From NCBI GenBank assembly GCA_020047815.1, contig JAIFNG010000093.1, positions 1 to 44,471 on the forward strand: 44,471 nt of DNA, written 5' to 3'. The position numbers and the translations under genes were made by a program. The notes below the pieces were generated by a model. It saw nothing but the letters and a program-made list of their open reading frames with translations. It was not told the origin of the DNA and did not search any database. Of this stretch, positions 40,161-44,471 are shown in pieces; position 1 is the stretch's first letter; every line of letters starts with the position of its first letter. This DNA comes from Anaerolinea sp. Lineage in GTDB: Bacteria > Chloroflexota > Anaerolineae > Anaerolineales > Villigracilaceae.

Positions 40161-41474
40161 TCAAATAGAACGAAATGGGACGCCAGCCACCACACGAAAA
40201 CCCCCGCGGTAGTAGAGGATGCGGCCGCCGCGGCAGGCACCGCGTGCAAGCCTCTCATCGAGGTAGAAGGACCCGCCGCGCAGCACACGGGCACCAGATG
40301 CTTTTTCATCTTCGCGGCCGTCAACAACCTGATATGGATACGCTTTCTTTAAACTATGGGTCCACTCCCAAACATTACCCGCCATGTCCGCGCAGCCATA
40401 AGGCGAATCACCCTGGGGGGAATATAAACCCACCGGGGTTGTAGCGCCTTTTCCGCCCTCGCTTGTGTTGCATTTATTTTTATCGAAAGTATTTCCCCAG
40501 GGATAGTCCAGCGCTTCGCCCCCACGGGGAGAAGGCAGCCAGCACGCGGCTTTTTCCCATTCCGCTTCGGTGGGCAGGCGCAAAACCAAACCGGAAGGCA
40601 GTTCGCCTTTTAGCAGGTCATTCAGCCAGCCACAATATGCCATAGCATCAGCCCGATCAACATACAAAACAGGGTGGCCTTTTTTCTTCTCCCAATCGTC
40701 AACGGGGTGTTTGCCGCCTTTGGAACTTATGTAGGCGGCATACAATTCATTGGTAACCGGATGGCGCGCCGCCCAATAATCATAGGCGATGTCCACTGTA
40801 TGCTGAGGCTTCTCATCGGAAAAGGCAAGTATATTGTCATTTTTGCTGCCCATCAAGAATTTCCCCGCAGACACGCGCATCAACTCCATCCTGTTGGAGA
40901 GGGTGAGCTTGTTTGAAGCAAGCGTAACATTTTTTGCAGCAACGCCTGGTAAAGACGTTGGTTTTACAACAACGGGTTTCTTTTCTTCGGCGGGCGGTTT
41001 TTTAGCCTGGTTATCCTTGGGTGGGGCAGGCGCATCAACGTTCAATCCAAGCGAAGCGGCGCGGCGCTGCAGGCTCACCAGCAGTCGCTGCAAACCGCGT
41101 TCTCTTTGACCTTCAAAGTAATCCGCGTACTGCCAGGGGCGTAATCTGCGCGGCGGTTCACATGCTTCCAAACGCACCGGCATCAGGTATAAAGTGCCTT
41201 CGGGTTTGTAATCGGCATAGTCCAGCACGATCCTTAATTCGCGTTGAACATAGCCTTCCTTAGTGATCGATCCTTGTGACAGGCAAACAATGATCGCGTC
41301 AGCGTCTTCGACGGCTTTTTCGATCTCCATGTTCCAATCCTGCCCCGGGTATAGTTCCTCTTCGTCCAGCCAGGGTTGGATCCATGCTTCGGCGCGCAGT
41401 TTTTGATACAACTCACGCACGGCGGGTTTATCGTTTGAAGAATGGCAGAGGAAAACGCGCAGGGGTCTGTTCAT
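40161..41474 (-). CDS. TIR domain-linker-FGE (sulfatase-modifying factor) protein
   Basis: A 437-residue two-domain protein. Residues 4-140 are a TIR domain: LRVFLCHSSNDK, AWIQPWLDEEELYPGQDW and GYVQREL, where Glu79 aligns with the catalytic Glu of NAD+-cleaving TIRs. A Pro/Lys linker spans about 145-180. Residues 196-437 are an FGE/C-type-lectin-like domain: MRVSAGKFLMGS, RLPTEAEWEKAACW, GNVWEWTHS and RVLRGGSF. It probably pairs ligand sensing by FGE with TIR effector activity (inference). The last 35 residues look like a diversified region. TATAAT on the minus strand at 41516-41521 may be its promoter. It is bracketed by two DUF433-DUF5615 modules. Confidence 0.88.
   Translation of the reverse strand: MNRPLRVFLCHSSNDKPAVRELYQKLRAEAWIQPWLDEEELYPGQDWNMEIEKAVEDADAIIVCLSQGSITKEGYVQRELRIVLDYADYKPEGTLYLMPVRLEACEPPRRLRPWQYADYFEGQRERGLQRLLVSLQRRAASLGLNVDAPAPPKDNQAKKPPAEEKKPVVVKPTSLPGVAAKNVTLASNKLTLSNRMELMRVSAGKFLMGSKNDNILAFSDEKPQHTVDIAYDYWAARHPVTNELYAAYISSKGGKHPVDDWEKKKGHPVLYVDRADAMAYCGWLNDLLKGELPSGLVLRLPTEAEWEKAACWLPSPRGGEALDYPWGNTFDKNKCNTSEGGKGATTPVGLYSPQGDSPYGCADMAGNVWEWTHSLKKAYPYQVVDGREDEKASGARVLRGGSFYLDERLARGACRGGRILYYRGGFRVVAGVPFRSI
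40200..40268 (-). other. Candidate DGR variable region in the FGE tail
   Basis: Between the invariant RGGSF and GFRVV segments, 13 of about 21 codons (TAC, CTC, GAT, CTT, GGT, TGC, GGC, GGC, CGC, ATC, CTC, TAC, TAC) can arise from AAC or AAT by change of the two A bases only, and the coding strand has about 12% A. This is the pattern that adenine mutagenesis by a diversity-generating retroelement leaves at the 3' end of FGE-type targets. No template repeat or reverse transcriptase is in the window. Confidence 0.45.
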
Positions 41475-41530
41475 AAGGATGGGGGATGAAGGGCGAATTG
41501 GAATATGTCCCCGTGATTATATCTTTTAAA

Positions 41531-41902
41531 TCAAGCGCGCAGGCGGACTTTACCAATTTCAACGATGGCAAGATGATGGAAAAGGTTTTCTCCAACTTGA
41601 TGAACGGCGTTCAAAACCTCTCGATTGAACACGTCAATCGGTTCGCTGTCCGGGACTCTTACCACGAGGATGCCATGATTTTCCAGGGGAGGAAATTTTA
41701 GAATGTTAGAAAAGCCCATGTCGCAAGTAATGAGCAGGCGGTTTTCGCTTTGGGCTAATTCAAAAACCTTGTCGTCGCTTTTGCCTTGCAAGCCTGCTTC
41801 GTGTACGTTCAAAACGTCAAAACCCGCGTCACGGAGGACGCGGGTCGTTGAGCGGGGCACATCTTCATCGATCAGAAAGCGCAGGGTTACGCTGTCGCCC
41901 AT
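41531..41902 (-). CDS. DUF5615 PIN-like protein (putative toxin), copy 2
   Basis: A 123-residue DUF5615 protein with intact acidic motif LIDEDVPRSTTRVL (D12, E13, D14), then DVLNVHEAGLQGKSDDKVFELAQ and RLLITCDMGFSN with a second acidic site. It differs widely from copy 1, so the modules were acquired separately rather than duplicated here. Its start overlaps the DUF433 gene by 16 nt. It probably acts as a metal-dependent RNase-like toxin (family inference). Confidence 0.88.
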   Translation of the reverse strand: MGDSVTLRFLIDEDVPRSTTRVLRDAGFDVLNVHEAGLQGKSDDKVFELAQSENRLLITCDMGFSNILKFPPLENHGILVVRVPDSEPIDVFNREVLNAVHQVGENLFHHLAIVEIGKVRLRA

Positions 41903-42120
41903 ACTTGTTCCTCGGAAAGGCGCATGGCGGCGTAGTGTAAAGCGTTAAAAATATCCTTCTCTGTAACTCCATATTCTTCTGCAATATCTTTTATGTTCAT
42001 TCCAGAAGCAACGCGCGCAACAAGCGTATCCGCTGGCACACGCGTTCCTTTAATGACGGGTTTGCCAAAGCGGACGGATGGGTCAACGGTGATTCCTAAA
42101 GAAAGTTCAACCATTTTCAC
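41887..42120 (-). CDS. DUF433 protein (putative antitoxin), copy 2
   Basis: A 77-residue DUF433 protein, near the family's usual length: ITVDPSVRFGKPVIKGTRVPADTLVARVASGMNIKDIAEEYGVTEKDIFNALHYAAM covers the whole domain, with a helix-turn-helix in its second half. It probably binds DNA for autoregulation and neutralises the DUF5615 partner. AGAGG lies before the ATG, with a TATGAT-like -10 upstream. The 16-nt overlap with the partner indicates coupling. Confidence 0.9.
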   Translation of the reverse strand: MKMVELSLGITVDPSVRFGKPVIKGTRVPADTLVARVASGMNIKDIAEEYGVTEKDIFNALHYAAMRLSEEQVWATA

Positions 42121-42196
42121 CTCTTTTAAATATCATACTTCCTGGAAGATCAGTTGTCAATTCGTGAGATGGTATTTTTGTCGGCGAACATCTTTT

Positions 42197-44353
42197 TCAA
42201 CAGTTGATCTTATTCCCTGTCCGGATCGACTCCACTGCCGCGAACGTGGACCTGGTAATACCCACAAGGTGTTCGTAGGGAATGGGAGGCTCTGTCCCTT
42301 CACGGATGGACTGGGCAAAGGCAGTCATTTCGTTCTTCCAGCCTTTGTCCTGGGCTCCACTTTGCACGCTTTTCTTGCCATCCTTGATGAGGGTCAGGGA
42401 GACATAATCATCCAATACGGCGATCATGCCTTCACAAAAGACTTCAAGCCGTTCCTTCGGGAAGGATTTGTCGCCGCTGGCAAGATAGTCCACCACGCCA
42501 AGCGAGCCATCGGGGAAGGTGAAGGTCATCGAAACATTATCCTCGCGGTATTTGCCCTGATTTGGCAGGGCGTACGCAGTCACGCTGACCGGGGGAGCGC
42601 CGACCAGGAAGGCAATCAGGTCAATGAAATGGCAGACTTCACCGATGATCCTTCCGCCGCCCTGTTCAGGATTCTGTGTCCAATGGTTCAACGGGATGTA
42701 CCCCGCATTTACCCTGTAGTGCGCATGGAGAGGTTCGTGACGAGTGACAAGTGACGAGCAAAGAGAGCGGGCGAGGGGGGAGAATCTGCGATTAAAACCA
42801 ACCGTCAGCAGCGCCTGGTTGTTGACTTTTAACTGTTTGCGGACCGCCAGAAGCTGGGCATCATTGATCGCCAGTGGTTTTTCAACAAAGACATGCTTTC
42901 CAGCCTTGAGCGCTTTCACAACCAAACCGGCATGTGAATCGTGCCTGGTAAGAATTGCAACCGTGTTGATGCCCGGGTCATTGATGATCTCATCCTCGGA
43001 TGAGGTGGCATATTGGAAACCGAATTTTTTCCCTGCGTGCTGGGCATGGAGTCCGCCTGACGAGGCGATGCCAACCAGGTCAAAATCCTTGTTGTTTTTT
43101 ATAACGGGAAGCAGCGTCGCGTTGGCGTAAAGTCCTGCACCAAGCACGCCCAATTTGATCATGGAAGATTGACCATGAGCACTGGCGGGGAATTCGATCT
43201 TCCTTCCCCGTTCCTCCTTCGTCTCATCATATTTCAACAAAACGCCCAGGAATGACTCTTTCTTTTTTCCTGTAATGACGTCATAGGCCTGGATCCCTTC
43301 CTCGATCGGAAAACGATGGCTGATCAGACTTTCGACATTCAACTTCCGGCTAGCTAACAGATCAACAACGGCCTGGAAGTTGCGTCCTTCCGTCCAGCGG
43401 ATGTAGCCGATGGGATAGTCGTTGCCGCCTTCCTCGTAGTTCGGATCATAGCGGCCGGGTCCATAGGAGCGGGAATTGATGAACGAGATCTCTTTTTCGT
43501 AGTAAATTTTTCGGGGGAGACTCAAGCCGACCGCGCCCGTTGCGACTACCTTTGCGCGGTCACGGGCAATGATGCCGGCCAGCTCAATCGGGTCGTTGGA
43601 GGCTGTATCGGCGCAGATGATGACCGAGTCAAATCCGCAGTTGGAGGTGAATGCCTGGGAAGCTGATTCTGCCTGGGGACGGGGTACGGCTGCCAGCCCA
43701 AGGGCTTTGGCAAGTTTGATCCGCTTCGGGTCAAGATCAATGCCGAGGACTTTACATCCAGCCGCAGCCGCAAATTGAATCGTCAACAAACCCAACAACC
43801 CCAAGCCAATGACTGCCACATTTTCACCAAGCTGGGGTTCCGCCAAGCGGAAGCCGTGTAGAGCGATCGCGCCGAGGGTTGTGAAGGCGGCAGATTCAAA
43901 ATCCACATTTGCAGGAAGGGGGGTGAGTAGAAGGGGGGTGAGTAGATTGCGCGGCACAACATTGTATTCGGCGTGAGTGGCATACCCGCCGCCCGCACAG
44001 GCAACGCGTTGACCCGTCTTAAAGCCCTGCATATTTTTACCCAGCGCAGCGATCACGCCAGCGGAGGAGTAACCCAGTGCCATTGGCTGGTCAAGACGAT
44101 TGAAGGCGGCTTGCATGGTTGGCATAACACCCTCGCGCCTGGCTTTTTCAAGAACCTGTTTGACGAGATCGGGGCGGGCACGGGCTTTGCCGACGAGACT
44201 CTTTTCAGCAAACTCCACAACCATGCGTTCAGTGCCGGCAGACACAAGGCTTGCAGAAACCTTGACCAGAGCCTGCCCTTCGCCTGGTGTGGGAATGGGA
44301 ATTTCTTCAATGACCGTCTTTCCGTTTTTGATGTGTTGGAGTAGTTGTTTCAT
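42197..44353 (-). CDS. Bi-domain oxidoreductase: zinc-type MDR fused to Gfo/Idh/MocA
   Basis: About 718 residues. Residues 1-370 are a medium-chain alcohol dehydrogenase-like domain: LVSAGTERM, ALGYSSAGVIAALG, NVAVIGLGLLGLLTIQFA for NAD(P) binding. Residues about 390-718 are a Gfo/Idh/MocA domain: IKLGVLGAGLYANATLLPVI, TRHDSHAGLVVKALKAGKHVFVEKPLA (EKP motif) and GGGRIIGEVCHFIDL. Such fusions occur in surface-sugar gene clusters; the substrate is unknown. The ATG at 44353 is preferred because it overlaps the upstream stop as ATGA and family members begin MKQLLQ; the ATG at 44365 is an alternative. Confidence 0.88.
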   Translation of the reverse strand: MKQLLQHIKNGKTVIEEIPIPTPGEGQALVKVSASLVSAGTERMVVEFAEKSLVGKARARPDLVKQVLEKARREGVMPTMQAAFNRLDQPMALGYSSAGVIAALGKNMQGFKTGQRVACAGGGYATHAEYNVVPRNLLTPLLLTPLPANVDFESAAFTTLGAIALHGFRLAEPQLGENVAVIGLGLLGLLTIQFAAAAGCKVLGIDLDPKRIKLAKALGLAAVPRPQAESASQAFTSNCGFDSVIICADTASNDPIELAGIIARDRAKVVATGAVGLSLPRKIYYEKEISFINSRSYGPGRYDPNYEEGGNDYPIGYIRWTEGRNFQAVVDLLASRKLNVESLISHRFPIEEGIQAYDVITGKKKESFLGVLLKYDETKEERGRKIEFPASAHGQSSMIKLGVLGAGLYANATLLPVIKNNKDFDLVGIASSGGLHAQHAGKKFGFQYATSSEDEIINDPGINTVAILTRHDSHAGLVVKALKAGKHVFVEKPLAINDAQLLAVRKQLKVNNQALLTVGFNRRFSPLARSLCSSLVTRHEPLHAHYRVNAGYIPLNHWTQNPEQGGGRIIGEVCHFIDLIAFLVGAPPVSVTAYALPNQGKYREDNVSMTFTFPDGSLGVVDYLASGDKSFPKERLEVFCEGMIAVLDDYVSLTLIKDGKKSVQSGAQDKGWKNEMTAFAQSIREGTEPPIPYEHLVGITRSTFAAVESIRTGNKINC

Positions 44354-44471
44354 TTCATCATCCATGCAGGGCGCAAGATAGCAATTTTTTTATAGACGGG
44401 ACAATCTGTCTGGTGGGCGCCAGGCAAATATCCAGCGGACATGAGAAATTCGTTGACAATCTCTCCGCCTG
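44350..44471 (-). CDS. tag: C-terminal end of probable DNA-3-methyladenine glycosylase I
   Basis: The last 39 codons of a gene entering from the right edge: GGEIVNEFLMSAGYLPGAH, then QTDCPVYKK, ending WMMK and TGA. MSAGYLPGAH-x3-C aligns with the Tag C terminus MQACGLVNDH-x3-C of E. coli, and His-x3-Cys are two of the four structural zinc ligands of Tag. This enzyme excises 3-methyladenine from DNA. The stop overlaps the ATG of the bi-domain oxidoreductase (ATGA). With only 39 residues the identity is provisional. Confidence 0.55.
   Translation of the reverse strand, partial: GGEIVNEFLMSAGYLPGAHQTDCPVYKKIAILRPAWMMK

Overview
The window looks like a chromosomal segment of a Chloroflexota bacterium, probably of the Anaerolineae. 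This is inference from gene content: an RHS core fragment of the kind common in that group, a split Rieske/cytochrome b complex with a cytochrome c fusion, TIR-FGE and DUF433/DUF5615 modules, and intermediate GC. No rRNA or tRNA gene, CRISPR array or intact insertion sequence was seen. Gene density is high, and several genes appear to be transcribed as leaderless mRNAs (a -10 box ending 6-7 nt before the ATG).

Layout. 1-3836: the left edge cuts a fatty-acyl-AMP ligase or acyl-CoA synthetase that follows an acyl carrier protein gene (minus strand). Across a 370-nt gap with a cloverleaf-like inverted-repeat element lie a Nudix hydrolase and an abutting heparinase II/III-like protein. 4028-7795: a CorA-type transporter whose Shine-Dalgarno lies in a hairpin, a zincin-fold peptidase divergent from an XRE/MmyB-type regulator, and a YgjP-like metallopeptidase. 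7820-11266: housekeeping operon yqeY, pgpH-like, ybeY, dgkA-like. 11365-14487: an RHS core remnant overlapping tail-to-tail a Het-C-like gene, then a PduO-type cobalamin adenosyltransferase, a DUF554 protein and a membrane protein. 14569-21087: the respiratory block, sdhCDAB (minus) divergent from a qcr operon (plus), linking succinate oxidation to a quinol:cytochrome c oxidoreductase.

21303-27285: FKBP isomerase, a secreted membrane-anchored zinc-ribbon protein, two BMP/PnrA-type nucleoside-binding lipoproteins with an MFS transporter, and trmD. 27367-32912: a phytol/dolichol kinase-like gene facing a membrane glycosyltransferase, a methyltransferase and a large membrane protein. 33416-39073: amino-acid metabolism, with hutH followed at once by hisD, and a proline racemase-family epimerase next to a DapA-family lyase, which together suggest hydroxyproline use.

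39141-42120 is the plastic part. Two DUF433-DUF5615 (VapBC-like) modules bracket a TIR-linker-FGE protein whose C-terminal tail looks like the variable region of a diversity-generating retroelement target. The first module lies between two copies of the dapA-family 5' leader, one of them decayed. The window ends with a two-domain MDR-Gfo/Idh/MocA oxidoreductase, coupled by an ATGA overlap to the tail of a probable DNA-3-methyladenine glycosylase I.
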